Below are positions 48,081 to 57,293 of a DNA stretch of 64,000 nucleotides, one piece after another; position 1 is the first letter of the stretch, and each line of letters opens with the position of its first letter. The translations under genes and the position numbers were made by a program. The notes beneath the pieces are model-generated. The model saw only the letters and a list, made by a program, of their open reading frames with translations, was not told where the DNA came from and ran no database searches. Source of the DNA: Arthrobacter sp. EM1 (GTDB lineage: Bacteria > Actinomycetota > Actinomycetes > Actinomycetales > Micrococcaceae); contig NZ_CP124836.1 in the NCBI RefSeq assembly GCF_029964055.1, positions 310,001 to 374,000 on the forward strand, given 5' to 3'.

Positions 48081-48314
48081 TTACCTTCCGTCCGGTTCCC
48101 GGGACCGTCGCCGGGCTGCCACGGACTCGATCACAAGCAGGAGCATCAGCAGGAAAGAAGCCGGAAGTCCGTAAAGGGCAGTGGCGGTGACCCACACCGG
48201 CGGCACTGCACTGCTGAGGGCCATCACCATCACGACGCCGACGGCCGTGAGTGAGAGCACGGCGGCACCCGCAGCAATGACCAGCAGCGGCCGCCGAAAA
48301 CGCAGTTCAGTCAT
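48081..48314 (-). CDS. Small two-helix membrane protein
   Basis: A 77-residue protein with two hydrophobic helices (about 8-30 and 36-60) and an Arg-rich, cytoplasmic C-terminus (ESVAARRRSREPDGR). No family was recognised. The frame is open upstream, but ATG 48314 (MTELRFRRP) gives a normal short membrane protein. It ends 10 bp before the helicase-associated gene, so it may be in the same transcript. Confidence 0.65.
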   Translation of the reverse strand: MTELRFRRPLLVIAAGAAVLSLTAVGVVMVMALSSAVPPVWVTATALYGLPASFLLMLLLVIESVAARRRSREPDGR

Positions 48315-48492
48315 GGGGCTAACGCTAACAGCCCTGCTTGTCCCGCGCCCCAACCAAGCAAAGTGGACTGGGCAGGATAACCTTGGGGGAACAGACCAGC
48401 ACGGTCCGGGCAGCCACACCCTAAACCCGCATATCAATGCGGACGCGGTGGCCGCCGGCCGTGTCACCAGCGGAACGAAGAAGGTTGATTAC

Positions 48493-48876
48493 GTGCCTAC
48501 CGGCAAGGTCAAGTGGTATGACAAGGAAAAAGGCTTCGGATTCCTCGCGGGCGAGGACGGCCAGGAAGTCTTCCTGCCGAAGTCGGCGCTGCCCGAGGGC
48601 GTAACCGAGCTCAAGGCCGGCACCCGGGTTGAATTCGGGGTAGCTGACGGCCGTAAGGGCGCCCAGGCCCTGGGCCTGCGCGTGCTGGACAAAACGCCGT
48701 CCATCGCCAAGGCCAAGCGGCCCAGCGCAAAAGATCTTGCTCCGCTGGTGCAGGACCTTGTCAGTGTTCTGGACAACTTGTCCGGAACACTGTCCGCGGG
48801 CAAGTACCCGGAAGGCAACAAGGGCAAGGCGATCGCCGTCGCCCTGCGTAAGGTTGCCGACGAGCTGGACGCGTAG
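48493..48876 (+). CDS. Cold-shock domain protein with C-terminal extension (CspB-like)
   Basis: A 127-residue protein. The N-terminal cold-shock domain (1-65: PTGKVKWYDKEKGFGFLAGEDGQEVFLPKSALP) has RNP1 KGFGFL but a changed RNP2 (VFLPK). The C-terminal 60 residues are a Lys/Ala-rich helix-forming part, as in mycobacterial CspB (Rv0871). GTG 48493 is the start; upstream codons are open but not cold-shock-like. It is followed by DUF3027 after 9 bp. Confidence 0.9.
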   Translation: MPTGKVKWYDKEKGFGFLAGEDGQEVFLPKSALPEGVTELKAGTRVEFGVADGRKGAQALGLRVLDKTPSIAKAKRPSAKDLAPLVQDLVSVLDNLSGTLSAGKYPEGNKGKAIAVALRKVADELDA

Positions 48877-48885
48877 GGCGCGGCG

Positions 48886-49500
48886 ATGACTCCGGATAGT
48901 ACTAGGACCCCGCCGGCAGCCGCCGGGAACAAAAAAGCCGGAAGCAAAGAAGGCACCAAGCCGCGGGCCGGGGTTCCCGTGTGGCGCACCGGTAAGCCTG
49001 ATGCTTTCCTGGCCGCCGCTGTCGACGCTGCCCGCGCTGCCGTTGAGGGCATCGCCCCCGCTGAACAGGTCGGCCGGCACCTGGCGGCCAAAAGCGAAGG
49101 CGACCGCCTGGTCACACACCTCTTCGAATCGAAGCTTGCCGGCTACGGCGGCTGGCAGTGGTACGCCGTGCTCACCAGGAACTCCAGGTCCAAGGTTGTC
49201 ACGGTGGACGAACTGGGCCTGCTGCCTTCCGAGGACTCAATCCTGCCGCCCGAGTGGATCCCGTGGGCCGAGCGCGTCCGCCCGGGCGATGAGCAGGCCG
49301 CGGATGAAGCTGGCTCCCCGGCGCGGGCGGCAACCCGCGAGGACACCCGCAGCTCTGACGTGGCAGTGGTCCCCGGCGGTTTTGAAGACGCCTCGGTGGC
49401 CGGCGCCGGCGATTCTGACGGCAGCGACCCTGACGGCGATGACTCCGACGATGCCGCAGGTAACGGCCCGGACGAGCATCCTGAGGCAGAGGCGCACTAG
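48886..49500 (+). CDS. DUF3027 domain protein
   Basis: A 204-residue protein. The DUF3027 core spans about 28-135 and includes WRTGKPDAFLAAAVDAARAAVEGIAPAEQVGRHLAAKSEGDRLVTHLFESKLAGYGGWQWYAVLTRNSRSKVVTVDELGLLP. The remaining 70 residues are acidic and Gly/Asp-rich (disordered). Its function is unknown. In Mycobacterium this family lies next to serC (Rv0883c-Rv0884c), as it nearly does here with an MFS gene between. Confidence 0.87.
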   Translation: MTPDSTRTPPAAAGNKKAGSKEGTKPRAGVPVWRTGKPDAFLAAAVDAARAAVEGIAPAEQVGRHLAAKSEGDRLVTHLFESKLAGYGGWQWYAVLTRNSRSKVVTVDELGLLPSEDSILPPEWIPWAERVRPGDEQAADEAGSPARAATREDTRSSDVAVVPGGFEDASVAGAGDSDGSDPDGDDSDDAAGNGPDEHPEAEAH

Positions 49501-49541
49501 CGGTTGGAACAATCGGGGATGCTGCACAGTGAGGGCTGGTC

Positions 49542-50894
49542 ATGATGTCCACCTTCAAGTCCCTGCACATCCTGAACTACCGGATCTGGTTCGTCGGGGC
49601 GATCGTCTCCAATATTGGGACCTGGATGCAGCGCACAGCCCAGGACTGGCTCGTTTTTGACCACCTGACCGAGCACGACGCCAGCGCCATGGGCATCACG
49701 ATGGCCCTGCAACTGGGACCCCAGCTTTTCCTCGCTCCCGTCGCCGGGCTGATGGCGGACCGTTACCACCGCAAACAGCTGCTCATCCTGACCCAGTCCG
49801 CGATGGCACTGCTAAGTGCAGGGCTGGGCATCCTGGTGATTTCCGGTGCGGCGCAGCTATGGCACGTCTATGGGTTCGCCCTGCTGCTGGGAGTCGTGTC
49901 CGCCCTCGACGCCCCGGTGCGGCAGACCTTCGTCTCGGAACTGGTCCACGATGAGTATCTGCCCAACGCGGTGGCCCTCAACAGCGCTTCCTTTAATGTG
50001 GCCCGGATGATCGGACCGGCGGTGGCGGGTGTCCTCACCGTTGCGGTCGGCCCGGGCTGGGTCTTTATGATCAACACCCTGACCTTTATGGCGCTGCTGC
50101 TGAGCCTGTGGAAGATTCCCGCCACGACGCTGCGCCTGCTGCCCCGCGCGGCTGCCGGCAAGGGGCGGATCCGCGAAGGGCTGCGCTATGTGCGGTTCCG
50201 GCCGGACATTGTGGTGGTGCTCGTTGCGGTCTTTATTGTTGGCACGCTGGGACTGAACTTCGTGCTGTTCATCGCGGCTATGGTCGGAACGGAATTCGGC
50301 CTGGATGCCAGCGCCTTCGGGCTGATGAACTCCATTATGGCCATTGGCTCGGTCGCCGGCGCGCTGCTGTCAGCCGGCCGGAAGAAGCCCCGGCTGCGGT
50401 TCATTTTCGGCGCGGCCGGCGCTTTTGGCGTGACCTCCGGCGTCGCCGCGCTGGCCCCCAGCTACTTCTGGTTCGGAGTGGCACTGGTACCGGTCGGGCT
50501 CTTCGCCATCACGATGATGACAAGCGCCAATGGCTATGTGCAGACCACGACAGACCCGGTGATGCGCGGCCGGGTGATGGCGCTCTATATGGCCATCTTT
50601 ATGGGCGGCACGCCGATCGGGGCGCCGTTCGTGGGCTGGGTGGCGAACATTGCCGGTCCGCGCTGGGCCCTGAGTATCGCGGCGGCGTCCGGACTGGTCG
50701 CTGCCCTGATCGGACTGTTGTGGATCGTCCGGGCCAAAAGGCTGCGGCTCCGGTTCGACCGCCGGGCCCGGGGGCTGAACCACTTCCGTGTCGTCTCCGC
50801 AGGCACGCGGAGGGAAGCTGGACCCGGCGGCAGCGGGCCGCCGGCAGGCGGCGCAGCCCGGGGTCAAAACCCGGGCGGCGCCGTCGAACACTGA
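49542..50894 (+). CDS. MFS transporter (MFS_3 / EntS-like)
   Basis: A 450-residue transporter with about 12 helices. The start reads FKSLHILNYRIWFVGAIVSNIGTWMQRTAQDWLVFDHL; VAGLMADRYHRKQLLIL is motif A. The C-terminal 45 residues are a Gly/Ala/Arg tail. The MFS_3 type includes siderophore exporters such as EntS, but the substrate cannot be assigned. GAGGG precedes the ATG at 49542 (an adjacent ATG at 49545 is also possible). It resembles Rv0876c in a conserved neighbourhood and is convergent with serC. Confidence 0.91.
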   Translation: MMSTFKSLHILNYRIWFVGAIVSNIGTWMQRTAQDWLVFDHLTEHDASAMGITMALQLGPQLFLAPVAGLMADRYHRKQLLILTQSAMALLSAGLGILVISGAAQLWHVYGFALLLGVVSALDAPVRQTFVSELVHDEYLPNAVALNSASFNVARMIGPAVAGVLTVAVGPGWVFMINTLTFMALLLSLWKIPATTLRLLPRAAAGKGRIREGLRYVRFRPDIVVVLVAVFIVGTLGLNFVLFIAAMVGTEFGLDASAFGLMNSIMAIGSVAGALLSAGRKKPRLRFIFGAAGAFGVTSGVAALAPSYFWFGVALVPVGLFAITMMTSANGYVQTTTDPVMRGRVMALYMAIFMGGTPIGAPFVGWVANIAGPRWALSIAAASGLVAALIGLLWIVRAKRLRLRFDRRARGLNHFRVVSAGTRREAGPGGSGPPAGGAARGQNPGGAVEH

Positions 50895-50921
50895 CGCTGC
50901 GGCGCCGCTGCGTTCGGGGTG

Positions 50922-52073
<1,152 letters not shown>

Positions 52074-52207
52074 CTACGGGTGGCTCGGGTGACGGCCCGG
52101 CAGGGTGGCTGCGGCGGAGCCTGTTGTTTCATTCTGCCTGACTGTCCCGCGGGGGAGGCAAAAGGGACCGTCACAGTCCGGTCATTGAGATTATCCGGAG
52201 TAACTCA

Positions 52208-52228
52208 AATTAGGCTAAGCTGGCCTGC
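52208..52228. promoter_or_regulatory. Possible iron box upstream of ideR
   Basis: TTAGGCTAAGCTGGCCTGC (52210-52228) matches the IdeR/DtxR consensus TWAGGTTAGSCTAACCTWA at about 13 of 19 positions. It lies in the ideR-serC gap about 90 bp before ideR. It may mediate autoregulation. The match is partial. Confidence 0.35.
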
Positions 52229-52314
52229 GAACGTACGGCGGAGCCCGCCAGGTTGCCGGCAGCGCACGGTACGGTGGAAATCACGCAAGGACGGCGCTCG
52301 AGGAGCTGAGCTGA

Positions 52315-53013
52315 ATGACGGATCTGATCGATACAACCGAGATGTATCTTCGGACCATTCTGGAACTTGAAGAAGAGAACATCGTCGCCCTTCGCGCCCG
52401 CATCGCCGAACGGCTGCGCCACTCCGGTCCCACTGTTTCCCAGACCGTCGGCCGGATGGAACGCGACGGGCTTGTGGTTGTCTCCGGAGACCGCCACCTT
52501 GAACTGACCGGGGTTGGCCGGAAGCGCGCCATCGAAGTCATGCGCAAGCACCGGCTTGCCGAGCGGCTGCTGGCCGACGTCATCGGACTCGACTGGGCCT
52601 ACGTCCATGAGGAGGCCTGCCGCTGGGAACATGTGATGAGCGAACGGGTGGAGCGGCGGATCTTCGAACTTCTCAACCATCCCACCGTCTCGCCCTATGG
52701 CAATCCGATCCCGGGTCTGGCGGAACTGGGCGGCCTGCCCGCCGACCCCAACCCTGACGGCGTCGTGAATCTGCTCGAAGCCATGGCCGGCTATGGTCCT
52801 GATTCCAGTGTCAGGGTCAACCGGCTGGCCGAGCCCATCCAAGTGGAGCCGGAACTGCTGGTCCAGCTCGATGAAGGCGGCATCCGCCCCGGCGCCCTGG
52901 TATCCCTGGAGCGCGTGGGGGAGTACATTTCGGTGCGCGTTCCTGACATCGAAGGTGCCCTTGAACTACCGCCTGAGGTCGCGGCCCACGTCTTTGTAAC
53001 CATCGGTTCCTGA
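52315..53013 (+). CDS. ideR: Iron-dependent repressor IdeR/DtxR
   Basis: A 232-residue metal-dependent regulator. It starts MTDLIDTTEMYLRTILELEEEN with a winged helix (ARIAERLRHSGPTVSQTVGRMERDGLV). The metal ligands are visible: H and E in RKHRLAERLL (site 1), and H, C, E, H in YVHEEACRWEHVMS (site 2 and site 1 His), corresponding to H79, E83, H98, C102, E105 and H106 of DtxR. The C-terminal SH3-like domain (about 150-230) is present. With Fe(II) it represses iron uptake genes and activates storage genes. Confidence 0.95.
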   Translation: MTDLIDTTEMYLRTILELEEENIVALRARIAERLRHSGPTVSQTVGRMERDGLVVVSGDRHLELTGVGRKRAIEVMRKHRLAERLLADVIGLDWAYVHEEACRWEHVMSERVERRIFELLNHPTVSPYGNPIPGLAELGGLPADPNPDGVVNLLEAMAGYGPDSSVRVNRLAEPIQVEPELLVQLDEGGIRPGALVSLERVGEYISVRVPDIEGALELPPEVAAHVFVTIGS

Positions 53014-53144
53014 GGTTGCCGCGACAGCCCGGGGCCATCCGAGAGTTGTCCACAAGCTGATAACGGATTTATCTCTGGACGGCTTAATCGCCTATAGTTG
53101 GAGACTAGTACCGATACCAAAGCGTTATCTGATCCGAAGCCGAG

Positions 53145-53352
53145 CCCTGCCAGCGGAACAGTCGCAGAATCATCTCCTGGCAGGGGCGGGGGAACCACTT
53201 TTGGCTGTTTAGCGGCCTTGGGGTGAAGACCGTCAGCGGCAAGTACCCACAAACACGGAATCCATCGGATGCCCCTGTGCGTGATTGCTTGCCACGGCGG
53301 ACCGGGTCGTTGATCTCTCTGACCCGAATCCGACAGCTAACTCCGCAGGCTC
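53145..53352 (+). promoter_or_regulatory. c-di-AMP (ydaO-type) riboswitch 1, before the M23 peptidase gene
   Basis: Diagnostic ydaO elements in order: CTGCCAG (53147-53153) pairing with CTGGCAG, GGCAGGGGCGGGGGAACCA from 53179, GGCCTTGGGGTGAA, then GACCCGAATCCGACAGCTAA and CCGCAGGC near 53350. The TTG start of the M23 gene follows by 21 bp. In Actinobacteria this RNA controls wall hydrolases and is turned off by c-di-AMP. A TATAGT at 53093-53098 may be the -10 element. The 53014-53370 gap is otherwise empty. Confidence 0.88.
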
Positions 53353-53370
53353 TCCAGAGAGGAACCGTTG

Positions 53371-54192
53371 TTGACCACCCAGACCGCCAAGGGCCGCCGT
53401 CGTGCGAGCGGCCCTGCCTCGGAGCCGCGTCCCGCCGCTGCCATCACGGCAGAGCGTCCGCGCGACGCGCACCGTGACGCGCGCAGGGATCGCCGCAGCC
53501 CCTTCCGCCAAGTAACGGATTTTGCCGCCGCAAGCGGTGTAGGGCAAAAGGCGGGTATTGCACTGGCCGCTGCGGGCTTGGCCCTCACCGTCACAGTTCC
53601 CGCGACTGGCCCTGTTCTGGCCACTGACGCCGGCTCCGGCGCGGCAGCCAGCCCGGCAGTCGTGCAGCCGGATGTGACAGCAGCAGAGGCCAAGATCGAC
53701 TTCAGCCGCACTGCCGTAACCACCAAGGGCGATCCGGACGGAAAGCTCAAGCAGTTACTCAGTGCACAGTCCGCCGGCTCGATCACCCGGGCGGCCTCCG
53801 CAGGCAGCCTTGGGGCGCCGCTGGACCAGATGGTCACGGCGTCGCCGTTTGGCTACCGCGTCAGCCCCATCACCGGAGGCTCGGGCGAGTTCCACCGCGG
53901 GCAGGACTACTCGGCGCAGTGCGGCACCGTCGTCCACGCTGCCGCGAGCGGCACCGTGACATTCACCGGCTGGCACCCCTACGGCGGTGGTAACCGCGTG
54001 GTGATCGACCACGGCAACGGCCTGGAGACCACCTACAACCACCTGTCCTCCGCCAGCGTGAAGGTGGGCCAGCAGGTCTCCCGCGGGGATGTTGTGGCTC
54101 TTAGCGGTACCACCGGCGCCTCCACCGGCTGCCACCTCCACTTCGAGGTTATGGTCAACGGCGAAGTCGTCGACCCGACCGGATGGCTCTGA
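53371..54192 (+). CDS. M23 family peptidase (LytM domain)
   Basis: A 273-residue protein. A long basic N-terminus (1-58) leads into a hydrophobic signal segment (about 59-84). A LytM domain (about 155-270) keeps the zinc motif: HRGQD (H175, D179) and GCHLHFEV (H255, H257). It cleaves peptide cross-links in peptidoglycan. TTG 53371 has AGAGAGGAA 7 bp upstream; TTG 53368 is close by. It is controlled by riboswitch 1, which ties wall turnover to c-di-AMP. Confidence 0.9.
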   Translation: MTTQTAKGRRRASGPASEPRPAAAITAERPRDAHRDARRDRRSPFRQVTDFAAASGVGQKAGIALAAAGLALTVTVPATGPVLATDAGSGAAASPAVVQPDVTAAEAKIDFSRTAVTTKGDPDGKLKQLLSAQSAGSITRAASAGSLGAPLDQMVTASPFGYRVSPITGGSGEFHRGQDYSAQCGTVVHAAASGTVTFTGWHPYGGGNRVVIDHGNGLETTYNHLSSASVKVGQQVSRGDVVALSGTTGASTGCHLHFEVMVNGEVVDPTGWL

Positions 54193-54272
54193 AAAGTTGA
54201 GGGAACACTCTCGCATTCTGGGGACACGCCGTGATCCGAATGTGACATTAGGGTCCAACTGCTGTAAAGTTT

Positions 54273-54304
54273 GAGCTACGCCAACTTTTTCGAAGTTGGC
54301 GCTC
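54273..54304 (+). terminator. Hairpin after the M23 gene
   Basis: CGCCAACTT (54279-54287) pairs with AAGTTGGCG (54293-54301), with outer GAGC/GCTC continuing. It sits between the M23 stop and riboswitch 2. No T-run follows. It may end the M23 transcript. Confidence 0.45.
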
Positions 54305-54321
54305 TTGAGTGGATTGCCTAG

Positions 54322-54486
54322 CTCTGCCACCGCTCAAGGTCCGTTCGCATGACATCGTCTGGCAGGGGCGGGGGAACCAATTTTGGTCTTCGCAAGAAGG
54401 CCTTGGGGTTAAGTCGCAAAGCTTCCCAGGAAGCAGCGCGGCCGGGTGACTCCCATCCGAATCCGACAGCTCACCTCGCAGGCATT
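54322..54486 (+). promoter_or_regulatory. c-di-AMP (ydaO-type) riboswitch 2
   Basis: It has the same order of elements as riboswitch 1: CTGCCA (54323-54328), TGGCAGGGGCGGGGGAACCA from 54360, GGCCTTGGGGTTAA, then CATCCGAATCCGACAGCTCA and TCGCAGGC ending at 54483. GGGAGAGG and a GTG start (54503) follow at the same distance as in riboswitch 1. It is a close copy of riboswitch 1 in the core blocks. Confidence 0.87.
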
Positions 54487-54502
54487 GGGAGAGGCTACTT
54501 TC

Positions 54503-54655
54503 GTGCATACACGCCAAAATTCCGCGCTTCACCGCGCTTGCGCTGCTCTTTCGAGCCCGCTGGAATCCAATGATCGCGCCGGCCTTGCCGGTGCCCGGAC
54601 CGCAGGCCACACGGTTGCCGCTTTTGGCGCGTCTTCGCAGTACACCCTTCGCTAA
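54503..54655 (+). pseudogene. 50-codon leader ORF, likely a truncated M23-type 5' end
   Basis: A GTG at 54503, 20 bp after riboswitch 2 and 8 bp after GGGAGAGG, opens a 50-residue frame ending at TAA 54653-54655. Around the stop, the DNA CGC-TAA-GTA-ACC-CAT-TTT corresponds to CGC-CAA-GTA-ACG-GAT-TTT in the M23 gene (codons 46-51: R-Q-V-T-D-F). The frame therefore looks like a copy of a wall-hydrolase 5' end closed by a CAA to TAA change. It may now serve as a leader peptide for the NlpC/P60 gene, which starts 100 bp later. Confidence 0.5.
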
Positions 54656-54755
54656 GTAACCCATTTTCGGGGCGATCCGGCGTACCCCCAAGATGCCGGA
54701 GCGTCCTCAGCCCGCGCCTAAAAGCGCGGACCAGGAACACGAAAGAGAGAACTTA

Positions 54756-55532
54756 ATGACTACTCGTGCAAACGCACGGCATCGCGCCGAGGTCACCAAG
54801 ACCAACTCGCTGGCCGTCATTGCCAAGGCTGTCGGCGGCAACGCCGGCGGCATGGGTCGCCAGGCCGCAGTCATCGCTGCTGCTTCCGGCCTCGTCCTGA
54901 CCAGCGGTATCGCAGCCAACGCTGCTGAGGCCAACGTTCAGCGCGAATCCGCCTCCGCTTCCACACTCGACGTCCAGTCGAGCACCCCGGCTGCCATCTC
55001 GGCTGCTTCCACTATCGCGATCTCCTTCGAGAAGCCGGCCGTCACCACCACCCCGGCTCCGGTTGTTGAGGCCCCGAAGCCCGTTGTGAAGGTCCAGGAA
55101 ACGCCTGCTGCCAAAGCGGCCGGTACCCAGGTCGCTGCTGCCGCAACTGCCGCCACCGGCACCGCGGTAGCAGCCGTTTCCAAGGCGCCGGCCGTCGCCA
55201 GCGGCATGGGCGCAACGATCGCCGCTGCAGCTTATGCCCAGCTCGGTGTAAGCCAGGACTGCACCGCACTGGCCACGAACGCGCTCGCTGCCGCAGGCAT
55301 CAACTACCACGGCTGGCCGGCAGGTTACCTGTCCCTCGGCCGCACGGTGAGCGCCGCCGAGGCACAGCCGGGCGATCTTGCCTACTACCAGAACGGTGGC
55401 GCCGGCATGGCCCACATCGCCGTCTACGTCGGCAACGGCATGGCCGTTCACGGCGGCTGGAACGGTGGAACCACCTCCCTGCAGACGGTCAACGTCGGCT
55501 CCGGCCCGGTCTTCATCCGCGTCGGCGGCTAA
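54756..55532 (+). CDS. NlpC/P60-type secreted peptidase
   Basis: A 258-residue protein with a signal-like hydrophobic segment (about 35-58, ending SGIAANAAEA), an Ala/Pro/Thr-rich linker (60-150), and a C-terminal CHAP/NlpC-like domain. Catalytic Cys is in SQDCTALATNAL (C169) and His in AGMAHIAVYVGNG (H220). ATG 54756 has AGAGAGA about 6 bp upstream and was chosen over the more upstream 54693. It follows riboswitch 2 and the leader ORF and ends at a perfect terminator. Role: cell-wall remodelling. Confidence 0.88.
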   Translation: MTTRANARHRAEVTKTNSLAVIAKAVGGNAGGMGRQAAVIAAASGLVLTSGIAANAAEANVQRESASASTLDVQSSTPAAISAASTIAISFEKPAVTTTPAPVVEAPKPVVKVQETPAAKAAGTQVAAAATAATGTAVAAVSKAPAVASGMGATIAAAAYAQLGVSQDCTALATNALAAAGINYHGWPAGYLSLGRTVSAAEAQPGDLAYYQNGGAGMAHIAVYVGNGMAVHGGWNGGTTSLQTVNVGSGPVFIRVGG

Positions 55533-55546
55533 GACAGCAGCTTTAG

Positions 55547-55590
55547 CAACACAAAGGACCCCCGCCAAACGGCGGGGGTCCTTTGTGTTG
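55547..55590 (+). terminator. Perfect 20-bp terminator hairpin after the NlpC gene
   Basis: The two 20-nt arms (55547-55566 and 55571-55590) are perfectly complementary around an AAAC loop. The 3' arm ends CCTTTGTGTTG. It starts 15 bp after the stop. Confidence 0.9.
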
Positions 55591-55752
55591 CCGATCCGTG
55601 AACTTCGGCCGACACGGGCAGGGGAGAGCAAAAAAGATTCGGCGAATTGCCATGTCCGTGTTTACTCTTGTTTTGTCGATCCATAGCCCGACCATGCACA
55701 GGGCAGCCGGCCCTCGTGCCCCTGGCGGGTGCGGCCGTGAAGAGGTATGCGG

Positions 55753-56253
55753 ATGCGCACTCTCGTTCTTAATGCTGGATATGAGCCGCTGGCGGTGGTG
55801 ACCTTCCGCCGGGCGCTTGTCCTTGTGCTGACCGGGAAGGCCAGTGTTGTGGCGGAAGGCGGCGAACCTGTGGTTGGGCCGCAGGATGTGCTGGGCCGGC
55901 CGTCAGTGATACTGCTGAACCGGTATATCAGGCCCCGGTACAACACCACTACGGCGGTGAGCCGCCGCGGTGTGCTCCGCCGGGACGGACACCGGTGCGC
56001 CTACTGCGGCAAAGCCGCGCACACCATCGACCATGTCCAGCCCAAATCAAGGGGCGGCGCGGATTCCTGGGAGAACCTGGTTGCTGCCTGCCTGCGGTGC
56101 AACAACGCCAAAGGGGACCACACCCCGGCGGAGATGGGTTGGAAGCTCGGGTTCAGCCCGGCACCACCGAGGGGCACCATCTGGCAAATCAAAGAGCTGG
56201 AGAAACCAACACCGGCCTGGGACCCTTTCCTGCTGCCGGAATCCGCTGCCTGA
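55753..56253 (+). CDS. HNH endonuclease
   Basis: A 166-residue protein. The N-terminal part (MRTLVLNAGYEPLAVVTFRRALVLVLTGKASVV) is typical of a common actinobacterial HNH family. The HNH module (about 85-135) is RDGHRCAYCGKAAHTIDHVQPKSRGGADSWENLVAACLRCNNAKGDHTPAEMGW, with two CxxC zinc motifs and the His catalytic pair. ATG 55753 follows AAGAGG with 7-bp spacing; ATG 55747 is nearby. Target and role are unknown; it is not linked to a mobile element. Confidence 0.9.
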   Translation: MRTLVLNAGYEPLAVVTFRRALVLVLTGKASVVAEGGEPVVGPQDVLGRPSVILLNRYIRPRYNTTTAVSRRGVLRRDGHRCAYCGKAAHTIDHVQPKSRGGADSWENLVAACLRCNNAKGDHTPAEMGWKLGFSPAPPRGTIWQIKELEKPTPAWDPFLLPESAA

Positions 56254-56324
56254 ATCCGGCCGGCGTTGGCTCGGACCCGGTCGTGGGCTTCGGTGGCGGG
56301 CCTGGAGGGCGCTAGGCTGGGCCG

Positions 56325-56984
56325 GTGGAATTCGATGCTGTTATTCTCGCCGGGGGCCGGTCCTCCCGGCTCGGAGGTGTCCCCAAGTCCGGACTGATCC
56401 ACGACGGCGCCACCCTCCTGGAGGGTGCCCTGCGTTCTGCGCGGGGCGCGGTGGCTGTAGCCGTCGTGGGGCCCGACCCGGGACCGCTGCCCCGAGGTGT
56501 GGTGCGCTGCCGCGAGGACCCGCCCTTTGCCGGACCGGCCGCCGCCGTCGCCGAAGGCCTGGCTGCGCTGGAACGCAGCCGCGGCGCCCGGCCCCGGGCC
56601 CCGTACACCCTTGTCCTGGCCGTTGACATGCCCGGGGCAGGTGCCGCCGTCCAGGCGCTGCTGGACGCAGCGGCGGAAGCACCGCCTGGTGATGGCCTGA
56701 TGGCCGTCTCGGCGGAGGGTCGGCGGCAGCCGCTTGTCGGTCTATATGGCACAACTGTGCTTTTACGTTGCGCCGCGGAGGCTTCGCAGCGCGGCGCGCT
56801 CGAAAACGCGTCCGTGTTCGCCCTTCTTGCTAGGCTGGAGGTGCGGGAAGTCAACGTCCCCCAGGGGTCTACCGATGATGTGGACACGTGGGGCGATGCC
56901 GCCGCGTTAGGGGTAAGCGAACCGGCCGGTGCCATACCCGCGACAGCCGACAACCCGGCATCCGGCCCGGGGCTCCCCGGCTGA
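56325..56984 (+). CDS. mobA: MobA-like NTP transferase (molybdenum cofactor)
   Basis: A 219-residue nucleotidyltransferase. The start is DAVILAGGRSSRLGGVPKSGL (P-loop-like GGxSxRxG), then AVVGPDPGPLPRGVVRCREDPPFAGPAAAVAEGL, and LVLAVDMPG with the metal-binding Asp. MobA attaches GMP to the molybdenum cofactor. GTG 56325 starts it. It lies just before a DUF6457 gene, moeA and fdhD, which supports the cofactor role. Confidence 0.85.
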   Translation: MEFDAVILAGGRSSRLGGVPKSGLIHDGATLLEGALRSARGAVAVAVVGPDPGPLPRGVVRCREDPPFAGPAAAVAEGLAALERSRGARPRAPYTLVLAVDMPGAGAAVQALLDAAAEAPPGDGLMAVSAEGRRQPLVGLYGTTVLLRCAAEASQRGALENASVFALLARLEVREVNVPQGSTDDVDTWGDAAALGVSEPAGAIPATADNPASGPGLPG

Positions 56985-57005
56985 ACTCAAACTTGGAGGC
57001 AAACG

Positions 57006-57293
57006 GTGAAAAGCCAGGATGAAACTCTGGAAGAGTGGTGCCGCGCCCTGCTCCAGGCCCTGGAACTGGACGGCGTCGAAATTGACATCAACGAGGTCCT
57101 GTCCCTGGCAGGGGTCGCGGCGCACTCAGTGGTGCGCCCCGCGGCCCCCCTAACGACCTTCATCGCCGGCTTTGCCGCGGGCCTGGCCTCCGGTTCCGGC
57201 CAGGCCACGGATGCCGTCTCGATGCAGGCTGCGATGGCCGTGGCCCGCAAACTCGCCAAGGACTACGCAGCCAACGAAGCATCCGACGCATGA
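57006..57293 (+). CDS. DUF6457 domain protein
   Basis: A 95-residue protein: LEEWCRALLQALELDGVEIDINEVLSLAGVAAHSVVRPAAPLTTFIAGFAAG, typical of the DUF6457 family that lies beside molybdenum-cofactor genes in Actinobacteria. Function is unknown; it is small, helical and probably cytosolic. The GTG start at 57006 is 21 bp after mobA, and its stop overlaps moeA by 4 bp. Confidence 0.82.
   Translation: MKSQDETLEEWCRALLQALELDGVEIDINEVLSLAGVAAHSVVRPAAPLTTFIAGFAAGLASGSGQATDAVSMQAAMAVARKLAKDYAANEASDA

Noticed and set aside
48181..48492. Upstream extension of the cspB-like protein by 104 residues
   Set aside because: The cold-shock domain begins at the GTG 48493; the upstream residues overlap the divergent small membrane gene and look non-coding.
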